Positions 26,500-35,351 of a stretch of 64,000 nt of DNA are shown in pieces. A program made the position numbers and the translations under genes. This DNA is from Pedobacter alluvionis (GTDB lineage Bacteria > Bacteroidota > Bacteroidia > Sphingobacteriales > Sphingobacteriaceae). The number at the start of each line of letters is the position of its first letter. Positions within the stretch are counted from its first letter, which is position 1. The notes under the pieces are model-generated. The model worked only from the letters and a program-made list of their open reading frames with translations, did not search any database and was not told the DNA's origin. The DNA is taken from contig NZ_RCCK01000014.1 of NCBI RefSeq assembly GCF_003664035.1, forward strand, positions 394,981 through 458,980, read 5' to 3'.

Positions 26500-29400
26500 A
26501 TGGGTCTTAATTTTTATCCAGAAAAGTTAAAGCGACGAAGAGGTTGTTCCTACAGGGCAATCCTGATCACTAGCATGTCTGCACTCTGCATGTTATGTGT
26601 CGCAAATAATGCAAATGCTAACCATCTGAAAACAGCACTTTCGTCAGTCACAACAAACATCTCCATGAGCAAACGAGACGTTACCCTGAAAGGAAAAATT
26701 GTTGACGAAAAAGGTGAAACCTTGGTTGGCGTGAGTATAAAAGTAAAAGGTACAACTATTGTAGCCTCTACCGATGCCAATGGTACTTTCTCCATTACTA
26801 TTCCATCAACGGTGAGCAACCCGGTTTTGGTGGTTTCGTACATTGGATATGCCACACAAGAAGTACCCGTAGATGGAAAAACTACGATCAGCATACAATT
26901 AAAGAGTTCCACAAATGATTTAGATGAGGTTGTAGTTGTTGGTTATAACACCGTAAAAAAAAGTGATTTAACCGGCGCGGTGGTAAGCGTGGGTGCAGAA
27001 CAGATCAGATCAAGGCCGGTACAAAATGCATTACAAGCCATACAAGGCAAAGCAGCCGGGGTTGATGTTACTTCAAACGAGCGCCCTGGTCAAGTTGGCT
27101 CCATTTTAATCAGAGGTGTACGATCTATAAATGCCAGCAATTCACCATTATACGTAGTAGACGGTATTCCATTTGCAGCAGGCGGTATTGAAGCCATCAA
27201 TCCTAACGATATCGAAAGTATCGACATTTTAAAAGATGCATCCGCAACTGCAATCTATGGATCAAAAGGAGCAAATGGCGTTGTATTGGTTACCACTAAA
27301 AAAGGTAAAACAGGCAGGTTAACTTTAGATTATGTGGGTACGGCAACCATCGAAACCATCCAGAACAGAACACAGATGATGAATGCTGCCGAATACATCG
27401 AATTCCGCCGCGATGCTTACCGCCGTGTAGGTTATTTAAATCCTGCAGCTCAGGCAAGCACTACTTATCCTGTTATACCAACACAAGCAGATGATAACCG
27501 CATATTTCCTAACGATAGTTATGTAACGGCAAACATTGCACAAGGCTGGCAAAATGGTATTTACAATGGCAGCTTGGTGCCTACAACAAACTGGACCGAT
27601 CTGGTTACGCGGACTGGTATTACGCAAGACCATGTATTAAGCGCCAGTGGCGGTACAGACAAATTAAAAGCTTATGCCTCATTTGGCTACTTAAACCAGA
27701 TTGGTACAGAACTTGGCCAGGATTATAACCGTTATACTTCTAAGGTAAGTGTAGAACTGAATCCGGTTAAGTGGTTTAAATTCGGGGCTAACATTACTGC
27801 ATCTTACGGCTTGCAGAACTATGGATTTTCAACAGGTAATGCAACCGGACCGAGCAGTTTGTATGGTGCAGCACTAGGCATGCTACCTGTTGCTGTACCT
27901 TTCGATGTAAACGGTAACAGGATCAATTTACCCGGTGCAGACATCAATATTCAAAATCCCGTGGGTGAAGATCAGTACAATATCAATTTACGTAAAGTGT
28001 TAAGAACAATCGGCTCTTTTTATGCTGAAGTAAGCCTTTTGAAAGGATTGAAGTACCGTATTAACTTTGGCCCTGATTTTTACAACAACTACAATGGAAG
28101 ATACCAGGATGCAAAATCATTCAATCGTGGCGCGGGCGAATCAGGCTCTACCAATTATGCTCAGCTTAACCAAAACAACAGATTTGCCTATACGCTGGAT
28201 CACCTGGTTTACTACGATAAAACAATAAAAAAACACAACTTTGGTGTTACTTTATTGCAGAGTTCATCACTCTTTAAAGAAGAGAGTTCATCAATGACGG
28301 GAACTAAAATCCCTTTAAGTAACCCACTCTGGTATGGCTTAGGCGGAGCCAATATTCCTAGCCTGGATGCTTTTAGTACCGATTTGAGCAGAAACACTCT
28401 TGTATCCTACATGGCCAGAGTTAATTACAGCTTTAATAGCAAATACCTGTTAACTGCATCTGCGCGTTGGGATGGTGCATCGCAATTGGCTGAAGGCAAC
28501 AAATGGGACTTTTTCCCCTCTACCGCAATTGCGTGGCGCATAGATCAGGAAGATTTCATGAAAAACATCAAATGGGTAGACCAACTGAAACTTCGTTTAG
28601 GTGTGGGTAGCGTGGGTAATTCGGCCATTTCTTATGGAACAACTTTAGGTAAATTACAGCCCTTAACTTATACTTATGGTAGTTCGGTACAAACAGGATA
28701 TGTAGCCTCTGATGCATCACTGGCTAGTCCTCCTACCTTACCAAACAAAGCGCTTGGATGGGAGCATACTTTACAATATAACCTTGGACTTGATTTTAGC
28801 TTAGTTAAAGGAAGAGTTGGCGGTTCCCTAGACTTATATAAATCTAAAACCACCGACCTGTTATTGCAGAAAGACATTTCTTCAATAAATGGTTATACTT
28901 CATCTTTCGATAACATTGGAGAAACCCATAACAGAGGTATCGACATTACCCTGAACACTGTAAACTTAAAAAACAAAGATTTTAACTGGTCTACAACCTT
29001 AAGTTTCTCGGCAAGTAAAGATAAGGTGGTTAAACTGGCCAATGGCGATGTAATTGGTAGTTTATTGTTCATCGGTCAAAGGGTTAGAGTAGCCTACGAT
29101 TTTGTAAAAGATGGCATCTGGCAAAATACACCTGAAGACTTAGCTGAAATGGCAAAGTTTAATGCTAATCTGCCTGCAGCAAGCGCTTTTAAACCAGGCA
29201 GCATCCGGGTTAGGGATCTGAATAACGATTATAAAATTGACGCCAATAACGATAGAATGATTAGAGGAAGTTACACGCCAAGCTGGACCAGCGGAATGAC
29301 CAATACCTTTAATTATAAAAACTTCGACCTTTCTATCTTTATTATTGCAAGATATAATTTTTTGATTGCCACGGGCGCCGAGTCACTACAAGGCCGTTTT

Positions 29401-29742
29401 GCCCAACGTTTGGTTGATTATTGGACACCAACCAACCCAACAAACGATTATCCTGCACCAAATTATGGAAGTGCAGCCGGCGATCCTTACCGAAGTGCTA
29501 TGAACTACCAGGATGGATCTTTCGTAAAAATCAGAAATATCTCATTGGGTTATTATTTCCCGGAAAAAATTGCCAAAAAATTAGCATTATCTAAATTAAG
29601 GGTATATGCACAAGCCATTAGTCCGGGTTTAATTTATTCTAACGTAGGCTGGATTGATCCTGATTCGGGCATCTCATCCAACAATAGCGTTACCTCAACT
29701 TTTAACAGAGGTGTCGTATTTGGTGTTAATGTTAGCCTTTAA
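26500..29742 (+). CDS. susC: SusC/RagA-type TonB-linked outer-membrane glycan transporter
   Basis: 1080 residues. After a signal region (ILITSMSALCMLCVANNANA) there is a carboxypeptidase-like domain (LKGKIVDEKGETLVGVSIKV), a TonB box area (DEVVVVGYNTVKKSDLTGA) and a plug with the SusC signatures NALQAIQGKAAGVDV, PLYVVDGIPF and ESIDILKDASATAIYGSKGA. The barrel ends in FNRGVVFGVNVSL. It pairs with the SusD lipoprotein 23 bp downstream to import oligosaccharides. The glycan is inferred from the nearby rhamnogalacturonan and arabinan enzymes. No sigma/anti-sigma pair is adjacent. Confidence 0.95.
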   Translation: MGLNFYPEKLKRRRGCSYRAILITSMSALCMLCVANNANANHLKTALSSVTTNISMSKRDVTLKGKIVDEKGETLVGVSIKVKGTTIVASTDANGTFSITIPSTVSNPVLVVSYIGYATQEVPVDGKTTISIQLKSSTNDLDEVVVVGYNTVKKSDLTGAVVSVGAEQIRSRPVQNALQAIQGKAAGVDVTSNERPGQVGSILIRGVRSINASNSPLYVVDGIPFAAGGIEAINPNDIESIDILKDASATAIYGSKGANGVVLVTTKKGKTGRLTLDYVGTATIETIQNRTQMMNAAEYIEFRRDAYRRVGYLNPAAQASTTYPVIPTQADDNRIFPNDSYVTANIAQGWQNGIYNGSLVPTTNWTDLVTRTGITQDHVLSASGGTDKLKAYASFGYLNQIGTELGQDYNRYTSKVSVELNPVKWFKFGANITASYGLQNYGFSTGNATGPSSLYGAALGMLPVAVPFDVNGNRINLPGADINIQNPVGEDQYNINLRKVLRTIGSFYAEVSLLKGLKYRINFGPDFYNNYNGRYQDAKSFNRGAGESGSTNYAQLNQNNRFAYTLDHLVYYDKTIKKHNFGVTLLQSSSLFKEESSSMTGTKIPLSNPLWYGLGGANIPSLDAFSTDLSRNTLVSYMARVNYSFNSKYLLTASARWDGASQLAEGNKWDFFPSTAIAWRIDQEDFMKNIKWVDQLKLRLGVGSVGNSAISYGTTLGKLQPLTYTYGSSVQTGYVASDASLASPPTLPNKALGWEHTLQYNLGLDFSLVKGRVGGSLDLYKSKTTDLLLQKDISSINGYTSSFDNIGETHNRGIDITLNTVNLKNKDFNWSTTLSFSASKDKVVKLANGDVIGSLLFIGQRVRVAYDFVKDGIWQNTPEDLAEMAKFNANLPAASAFKPGSIRVRDLNNDYKIDANNDRMIRGSYTPSWTSGMTNTFNYKNFDLSIFIIARYNFLIATGAESLQGRFAQRLVDYWTPTNPTNDYPAPNYGSAAGDPYRSAMNYQDGSFVKIRNISLGYYFPEKIAKKLALSKLRVYAQAISPGLIYSNVGWIDPDSGISSNNSVTSTFNRGVVFGVNVSL

Positions 29743-29771
29743 TCCTTAATCGCTATTTAAAGAAATTGATC

Positions 29772-31772
29772 ATGAAAAAGATTATAAATATATTATCGGG
29801 TGCTGCAATATTAGGAGGACTGATGATTTTCCCTACTTCCTGCAAAAAAAGCTTCTTAGATGAAGAAGTTGTTAATGCCCGTACCACTGCAGATTTTGTT
29901 ACAACTGATGGCCTCGACGGTTTAAGCATAGGCATGTACCAGAGTTTAAAATTTCACTTTAATTATACCTGGGCATATACTACCACCAACTATGGAGTAG
30001 ATGAATTTACAGTTGGTGGAGATAGAACCGAACAAATGTGGAATTCTTACGACGCAAGTTTGAATTCCCTTAATGCTGATGTAGCCAGTGTATGGGATAA
30101 TATGTACGAAAACATAAATTCGGCGAATATTCTTATCAAAAACGTACCATTGTATTATCAGGGTGCAAGCAAAAACACTCGTCTGGGCGAAGGTTATTTT
30201 ATGCGTGCTTTCGATTATTTCAAACTGGTAAAACAATATGGTGGTGTTCCGTTGAGGTTAGAAGCACAGGATTTCATTCAGGAAGAATTTACCAGGAACA
30301 GTGCAAAAGAGGTATATGAGCAAATAATTCAAGATTTTACACAAGCTTATAACTTTTTACCGGCTACAGTAACAGAAACCGGCCGCATTACCAAATGGGC
30401 AGCAGCACACTTTTTGGCAAAAGCGTATTTATTCCGTGCAAGCGAAATAAACAATACCTGGAATAGTGATACCAAAACCGCCGATCTTCAGAACGCTGTA
30501 AAATATGCCGATCTGGTGATTAACAGCGGTCAGCATACTCTGGCTACCAACTTTAGCGATTTATGGAATTTCACGACCATTGATGGCACAAACGAAACCA
30601 ACAAAGAAATCATTTTAGCCGCCCAGTTCTCTGGCAATACAGCTACTCAGGGGCGTTATGGTAACCAGGTACATCTGTATTATCCGTCTATTTACCAAAA
30701 TTTACCAGGCATGCAACGCGATATCCCTGGCGATCGTGAATTCCAGCGTTTAAGGTCTACAGATTATGCCCTCGATGTTTTTGACCGTGTAAACGACTCG
30801 AGATTCTGGAAAAGTTTTAAAACACGTTATTTATGTAACAGGCCTGCCGCAGCACCACTTTGGACAGCAGGAACAGCACCAACACCAGATCTTGTGGGTA
30901 AAGCAAAATTTGCCGGCGGTGAAGAATCTATTCTATATATCGTTAATAATGCAGGCGATACCAGGTATACACCTGCAGTTGCAAATGCAAACCCTGCACT
31001 TCCCACCGATATTAGTCGCCGTAAACCAAGTATGTATGTAAGGTACTTTGCTGGCCAAACTCAAAGTTATTTGGGTGGACATGGAAATTATGGTGTGAGT
31101 CAGTTTGTTGCTCTATCTAAATTTATGGATGGTTCAAGAAATGCTGTAGCCTCGCAATTTGGTCAACGGGATGGTATTTTAGCCCGCCTGGCAGAAACCT
31201 ATTTAATTGCAGCTGAAGCTTACGGACGAATGGGCCAGTTTGCGCAGGCCATTCCATACTTAAATAAAGTTAGGGACCGTGCTGCATATAAGGAAGGTGA
31301 AGATCGCTCTGTTTATGTAGATGGTGGCGCATCATATAAAAACAATGCTGCTGCAAACACAGCGCAATTTGTTTCATATTCTGATAAAAACAGCTATTTC
31401 GAGTCGAATAACCTAACCGCTACAACTGCCACTACCCTAACCGGTATGCACTTAAACAGCGAAGCTGACATATTTAACTCCAATAAAGAGTTTTATGATA
31501 AAATTGGTGCTACCTCACAGGAAAATAAGTTTACCGCTTTTATCTTAAACGAACGCTCCAGGGAGCTAATGGGCGAGTTATTGCGCTGGGAAGATTTGGC
31601 ACGCACCAAAACATTGGTTGCCAGAACAACTGCCTTTAACGATGAGGCAAAACCTTCAGAGAGCAAACATTACCTACGCCCAATTCCTCAGAGTTTCTTA
31701 GATGTGATTAAGAGCGGTGGAGCTGCATTAACACCTGAACAAAAACAGGCCATGCAAAACCCAGGCTGGTAA
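29772..31772 (+). CDS. susD: SusD/RagB-family surface glycan-binding lipoprotein
   Basis: 666 residues from the ATG at 29772 (MKKIINIL); a second ATG two codons upstream (29766) is equally possible. A lipobox (FPTSCKK) near residue 25 marks an outer-membrane lipoprotein. SusD features include AEAYGRMGQFAQAIPYLNKVRDRA and the C-terminal LNERSRELMGELLRWEDLARTKTL, with LRPIPQSFLD close to the end. It caps the SusC channel and binds the glycan. Longer than the average of about 550 residues because of extra loops between about residues 340 and 430. Confidence 0.95.
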   Translation: MKKIINILSGAAILGGLMIFPTSCKKSFLDEEVVNARTTADFVTTDGLDGLSIGMYQSLKFHFNYTWAYTTTNYGVDEFTVGGDRTEQMWNSYDASLNSLNADVASVWDNMYENINSANILIKNVPLYYQGASKNTRLGEGYFMRAFDYFKLVKQYGGVPLRLEAQDFIQEEFTRNSAKEVYEQIIQDFTQAYNFLPATVTETGRITKWAAAHFLAKAYLFRASEINNTWNSDTKTADLQNAVKYADLVINSGQHTLATNFSDLWNFTTIDGTNETNKEIILAAQFSGNTATQGRYGNQVHLYYPSIYQNLPGMQRDIPGDREFQRLRSTDYALDVFDRVNDSRFWKSFKTRYLCNRPAAAPLWTAGTAPTPDLVGKAKFAGGEESILYIVNNAGDTRYTPAVANANPALPTDISRRKPSMYVRYFAGQTQSYLGGHGNYGVSQFVALSKFMDGSRNAVASQFGQRDGILARLAETYLIAAEAYGRMGQFAQAIPYLNKVRDRAAYKEGEDRSVYVDGGASYKNNAAANTAQFVSYSDKNSYFESNNLTATTATTLTGMHLNSEADIFNSNKEFYDKIGATSQENKFTAFILNERSRELMGELLRWEDLARTKTLVARTTAFNDEAKPSESKHYLRPIPQSFLDVIKSGGAALTPEQKQAMQNPGW

Positions 31773-31786
31773 GCAAACTAAGCCTT

Positions 31787-31829
31787 AAAAAAGAGCAATT
31801 TACTTTCGGGTTTATTGCTCTTTTTTGTT
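31787..31829. terminator. Bidirectional terminator between susD and yoeB
   Basis: AAAAAAGAGCAAT (31787-31799) and ATTGCTCTTTTTT (31814-31826) form a perfect stem flanked by A and T runs, serving susD on the plus strand and yoeB on the minus strand. Confidence 0.88.
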
Positions 31830-31838
31830 TAGATATTA

Positions 31839-32114
31839 TTATTTATTGTAGTGAAACCGGCACTGAATAACGGCACATTGTTGATCTTTTCCTTTAGTAC
31901 CTGATATTTGATAAACCAGACGATGCTCCCCGGTAATCCGCCGCGACCAAAAACCCTTTAAATTATGCTTTAAAGCTTCAGGTTTTCCTAAACCATGAAA
32001 TGGTGTTCTTGTTATATCTTTCAGGAGTGCCCTTACTTTTCTTTCCGCTTCGTCATCATTATCCATCCAATATTCAAAATCCTCCCAGGCTTCTTCAGTA
32101 AATAATATATTCAT
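31839..32114 (-). CDS. yoeB: YoeB-family mRNA interferase toxin
   Basis: 91 residues, slightly longer than the E. coli protein (84) because of a short insertion before the last strand. Family sequence is well kept: EEAWEDFEYW, TPFHGLGKPEALKHNL, GFWSRRITGEHRLVYQI and QCRFHY at the end. The catalytic set known from E. coli YoeB (Glu46, Arg65, His83) has obvious counterparts in KPEAL, EHRLVY and RFHY, so it looks active. It cleaves mRNA on the ribosome when freed from antitoxin. It follows the antitoxin gene by 3 bp. Confidence 0.95.
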   Translation of the reverse strand: MNILFTEEAWEDFEYWMDNDDEAERKVRALLKDITRTPFHGLGKPEALKHNLKGFWSRRITGEHRLVYQISGTKGKDQQCAVIQCRFHYNK

Positions 32115-32117
32115 TGT

Positions 32118-32393
32118 TTAAAGCTCAACTGACTTTTCATCTTCTAAAGAAAATTGCTTCATTCTGCCGTTTTTTAAGCTCTCCATAGATTTCTCTAATC
32201 TTTTGCGGTTTGCTTCTGTCGACATTAAATGTGCAGTTTCGGTAAGCGCATTATATTCTTTAATAGAAATAACCACAATAGCGTCATCTTCATTATTATT
32301 TCTTGGAACAATTAAAACATCCTCCGTAGCACTTATCTCATCAAAATAGCCTTTCATATTTGTTCTAAGCGAAGAAATGGTTACTGCTTTCAT
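32118..32393 (-). CDS. yefM: YefM/Phd-family antitoxin
   Basis: 91 residues. The N-terminal DNA-binding and dimer region (VTISSLRTNMKGYFDEI, VVISIKEYNALTETAHLMST) is typical of YefM; the acidic/basic C-terminus (KRLEKSMESLKNG) would wrap the toxin. First in the toxin-antitoxin operon. Operator half-sites are visible directly upstream. Confidence 0.94.
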   Translation of the reverse strand: MKAVTISSLRTNMKGYFDEISATEDVLIVPRNNNEDDAIVVISIKEYNALTETAHLMSTEANRKRLEKSMESLKNGRMKQFSLEDEKSVEL

Positions 32394-32405
32394 ATTTACT
32401 AATTT

Positions 32406-32445
32406 TGTACAATCAAATGTACATCATAATGCACAAAAAACCAAA
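32406..32445 (-). promoter_or_regulatory. yefM-yoeB promoter with overlapping TGTACA operator pair
   Basis: Two TGTACA palindromes (32406-32411 and 32418-32423) are 12 bp apart centre to centre. On the minus strand the -7 element TACATTTG (32421-32414) and -33 TTTG (32445-32442) are 20 bp apart, a perfect Bacteroidota promoter. One TGTACA overlaps the -7 element and the other covers the expected start point. E. coli YefM-YoeB binds TGTACA cores in its operator, from memory with the same spacing. Confidence 0.75.
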
Positions 32446-32569
32446 TAATGTAATCGCTATTCTTTTATCTTCATCATATAAATAATAGATTAATTAAACT
32501 ACTTTGTCACCACTGGTTTCCCAAGGCAACTCCAATCAGGTTTAGGTTATTTACAGCTAATTGCAAAGC

Positions 32570-32693
32570 AATCAAGGAAAAACAATTATCATACCGTTAG
32601 TGGGCTCAGGAAAAGAAAAAGAAAACTCATATATTGGCCTAGAGGTAAATGGTAAAAACCTGATGATGGCGTTAACCATACTAAAACCAAATT
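32570..32693 (+). pseudogene. Possible decayed C-terminal gene fragment
   Basis: One frame reads IIIPLVGSGKEKENSYIGLE, then NGKNLMMALTILKPN and a stop at 32691-32693. It looks like coding sequence but has no start and upstream frames are broken. The source gene is not recognised. The remainder of 32446-32792 holds nothing clear. Confidence 0.25.
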
Positions 32694-32792
32694 AAAGGGT
32701 GATTTAAGTATTATTGAAGCAGAAATTTACGAGCAGCCTTAGGCAGACTTCTGAAGTTTACAGGCACGTTCCGTTGACAGATGCTAATAGAA

Positions 32793-32902
32793 AGGTCGTC
32801 ATCTCGACTGAAGTGCAACGGAATGGAGAGATCTTTTAACCAAGTTATTGAAATGAAATTTAAAGATTTCTCCACTGCGGTCGAAATGACGACACTTCGA
32901 GG
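32793..32902. repeat. Long imperfect palindromic repeat, copy 2 of the family at 6732
   Basis: Starts GGTCGTCATCTCGACTG and ends GCGGTCGAAATGACGACACT. The inner block ACCAAGTTATTGAAAT and the right arm are nearly identical to the copy at 6732-6845. It lies directly upstream of the GH39 gene, so the promoter of that gene may be within or next to it. Confidence 0.7.
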
Positions 32903-32941
32903 AGACAAATTAGCGCCTCAGATTGACATTAAAAACACAAT

Positions 32942-34612
32942 ATGAAAAAATTTAAAAAAGCTTACTTGCTGCTTTTTTGTTTAACCGCTTTCATCCATTC
33001 GGTTAATGGGCAGTCTAAAGCCAACATCGAAGTTAATTTCAACAAGAATATAGCGCCCATGAAACCCATTTGGGCCTGGTTTGGTTATGATGAACCGAAT
33101 TACACCTATATGAAAGATGGTCAGAAGTTATTGACCGAACTTTCTAAATTAAGTCCGGTTCCGGTATATGTACGTGCGCATAACTTGCTAACTTCTGGCG
33201 ATGGTACTCCTGCTTTAAAATGGGGATCTACCAATGCCTATACAGAAGATGCCAAAGGTAATCCGGTTTACAACTGGAAAATTGTTGATCAGATTTTCGA
33301 TACTTACGTAAAAAGAGGTATGAAACCTTTGGCGCAAATTGGCTTTATGCCCGAAGCGCTATCAACCAAACCTTTTCCTTATCAGCATAAATGGAAGCCA
33401 GGCGCCCGGTATGATGAAATTTTAACCGGCTGGGCATATCCCCCTAAAGATTATAAAAAATGGAGCAATTTGGTTTACGAGTGGGTAAAACATTGTGTCG
33501 CACGATATGGCAAGGCTGAGGTAGAAAGCTGGTACTGGGAAGTGTGGAACGAGCCCGATGGCGCTTACTGGAAAGGTGCACAGGCCGAATTCTTTAAACT
33601 TTACGATTATGCTGCCGATGGACTAAAACGCGCCTTACCCACTGCAAAAATTGGTGGTGCCAATGTAACAGGTGGAGGAACAAAATATTTAGATGCTTTT
33701 ATTAAACACTGCTTAAACGACACCAATTATGTAACCGGTAAAATCGGTTCTCCTTTAGATGCCGTACTTTTTCATGCCAAAGGATCGCCAAATGTGGTTA
33801 ATGGAACCGTAGTAATGAATGTAAGGACTCAACTCCGCAATATTGATGGCAATTATAAGATCATCAGTAAATATCCCCAGCTTAAAAATATCCCTGTTAT
33901 CATCGGCGAATCTGATCCTGAAGGTTGCGCTGCTTGTGGCATGAGTACCAATCCCGAAAATACCTACCGAAACGGCACCATGTATTCGAGCTATACCGCA
34001 GCCTCTTTTGCCCGGCTTTACGAACTTACGGATAAATATAAAATCAATCTGTTGGGCGCTGTTACCTGGTCGTTCGAATTTGAAAACCAGCCCTGGTTTG
34101 CAGGCTTTCGAGATTTAGCGACTAATGGTGTTGATAAACCTGTTTTAAATGTATTCAGGATGTTTGGCCAGATGAAAGGGAACCGTGTTGAGGCCATAAG
34201 CAACCGCATGTACAATTTAAATGCTATTTTGGATTCGAGCATCAGAAAACCACAAACCGATATAGGTGTTTTAGCCACTAAAGCTGAGAAAACCGCTGCT
34301 GTTCTGTTGTGGAATTATCACGATGAGGATAAAACGGGTTCGGGTGATCTTATTTCAATCCTGCTGAATAAACTGCCCGCAAAAACGGTAATGGTTACAG
34401 AATATAGCATTGATACAGAAAACAGCAATTCTTACTCAGAATGGAAAAAAATGGGTTCACCACAAAACCCAGATGCAAAACAAATTGCTGCATTAGAGAA
34501 ATCCGGGCAACTTAAAATGATTGGTAAACCCAGAAAATTTGACACCACTGGTAGTGCTTTTGAAATGGAAATAGCCCGGCAAGGAGTAGTTTTGCTGAAA
34601 TTGGATTGGTAA
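32942..34612 (+). CDS. Glycoside hydrolase family 39-like (beta-xylosidase-type) secreted enzyme
   Basis: 556 residues with a signal peptide (LLLFCLTAFIHSVNG). The (beta/alpha)8 core has the acid/base E204 in WYWEVWNEPDG and a likely nucleophile E323 in IIGESDPEGC, and SPVPVYVRAHNLL near residue 70, all typical of GH39. A C-terminal beta domain follows from about residue 400. GH39 members cleave beta-xylosides or alpha-iduronides, and some PUL members cleave other glycans, so the substrate is inferred from the rhamnogalacturonan context only. It stands alone on the plus strand. Confidence 0.82.
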   Translation: MKKFKKAYLLLFCLTAFIHSVNGQSKANIEVNFNKNIAPMKPIWAWFGYDEPNYTYMKDGQKLLTELSKLSPVPVYVRAHNLLTSGDGTPALKWGSTNAYTEDAKGNPVYNWKIVDQIFDTYVKRGMKPLAQIGFMPEALSTKPFPYQHKWKPGARYDEILTGWAYPPKDYKKWSNLVYEWVKHCVARYGKAEVESWYWEVWNEPDGAYWKGAQAEFFKLYDYAADGLKRALPTAKIGGANVTGGGTKYLDAFIKHCLNDTNYVTGKIGSPLDAVLFHAKGSPNVVNGTVVMNVRTQLRNIDGNYKIISKYPQLKNIPVIIGESDPEGCAACGMSTNPENTYRNGTMYSSYTAASFARLYELTDKYKINLLGAVTWSFEFENQPWFAGFRDLATNGVDKPVLNVFRMFGQMKGNRVEAISNRMYNLNAILDSSIRKPQTDIGVLATKAEKTAAVLLWNYHDEDKTGSGDLISILLNKLPAKTVMVTEYSIDTENSNSYSEWKKMGSPQNPDAKQIAALEKSGQLKMIGKPRKFDTTGSAFEMEIARQGVVLLKLDW

Positions 34613-34648
34613 CATTTTGTTTTTTTGCCACGGAAGCACGGAAATAAA

Positions 34649-34716
34649 TAATCGTTTATAACGATATAATCGTAATATTATTTACGCACTCGTTTGGAAA
34701 CGAGCGCGAGCAATAA
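34649..34716. repeat. Palindromic repeat pair, copy A
   Basis: Contains ATAACGATATAATCGTAAT and a hairpin CTCGTTTGGAAACGAG. The same arrangement recurs at 35266-35338. The repeat pair brackets about 550 bp without a recognisable gene, as often seen for REP elements. Confidence 0.7.
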
Positions 34717-35265
34717 AAGTTCCCGTGGTCTTTGTCCTCACAGACCAACTAAATATTCCTTTTTCCATTCTGTGAAGACACAGACTTAGGATATAGGCGT
34801 TTTGCTAACCAACTTTAATAAAGCACGGATTTTAACCAAGGACGCTGTCAATCCCAAGAGCCGGGGAAATCAAAAAACAGGTGCACAACAGTAAAAATAG
34901 CACTAACAAACTGAAAAGCAGTGGTTTTGTGTTCATAACCGATAATTTAATTTTAAAAAATATTGAACACAAACCCCGCAGGGCTCAATCAGACCAAAGA
35001 AAACACACACAACACCTGATTAAACGAAGTGTCGCTGTTTTTTTGATGCGCATGAGATTGTGCAAAAGGCTCATTGCTGGATTGACAAAGCGCTTTGGGT
35101 ACTTTGGCGCTCCAAAGTACCATGCCCCGCGGCATAGAGCGATAGAAGAATGTAGAATTAATTGTGTCCACACGATAGGCATACGCGAGAATAACGACCG
35201 TTCTTTGCAATCGGTCATTGGTAAATGGTCGAGAACCTCATCCCTGGTCGGTGGCTCACCGAATA
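34717..35265. other. Gene-free stretch between two repeat copies, possibly decayed mobile DNA
   Basis: Frames are open on both strands but no protein family is seen. A 10-bp perfect hairpin occurs at about 35097-35120 (GGTACTTTGG and CCAAAGTACC). A GTGGTC...CAGACCA element lies at 34725-34747. Nothing else was recognised. Confidence 0.4.
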
Positions 35266-35338
35266 AAACGATTGTATATAACGATATAATCGTAATCCTA
35301 TCTCTTGCACTCGTTTGGAAAGGAGCACAAGAGATAAC
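35266..35338. repeat. Palindromic repeat pair, copy B
   Basis: Shares ATAACGATATAATCGTAAT and CACTCGTTTGGAAA with copy A. Its hairpin is stronger: TATCTCTTG pairs with CAAGAGATA around an inner CTCnTTT/AAAnGAG stem. It abuts the GH28 stop and may end that transcript. Confidence 0.7.
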
Positions 35339-35351
35339 AATATTAATTTGA

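Noticed and set aside
34881..35351. 156-codon plus-strand frame
   Set aside because: It lies in a repeat-bounded gap, runs through a hairpin and repeat copy B, is open on several frames of both strands and has no protein-like pattern or family motif.
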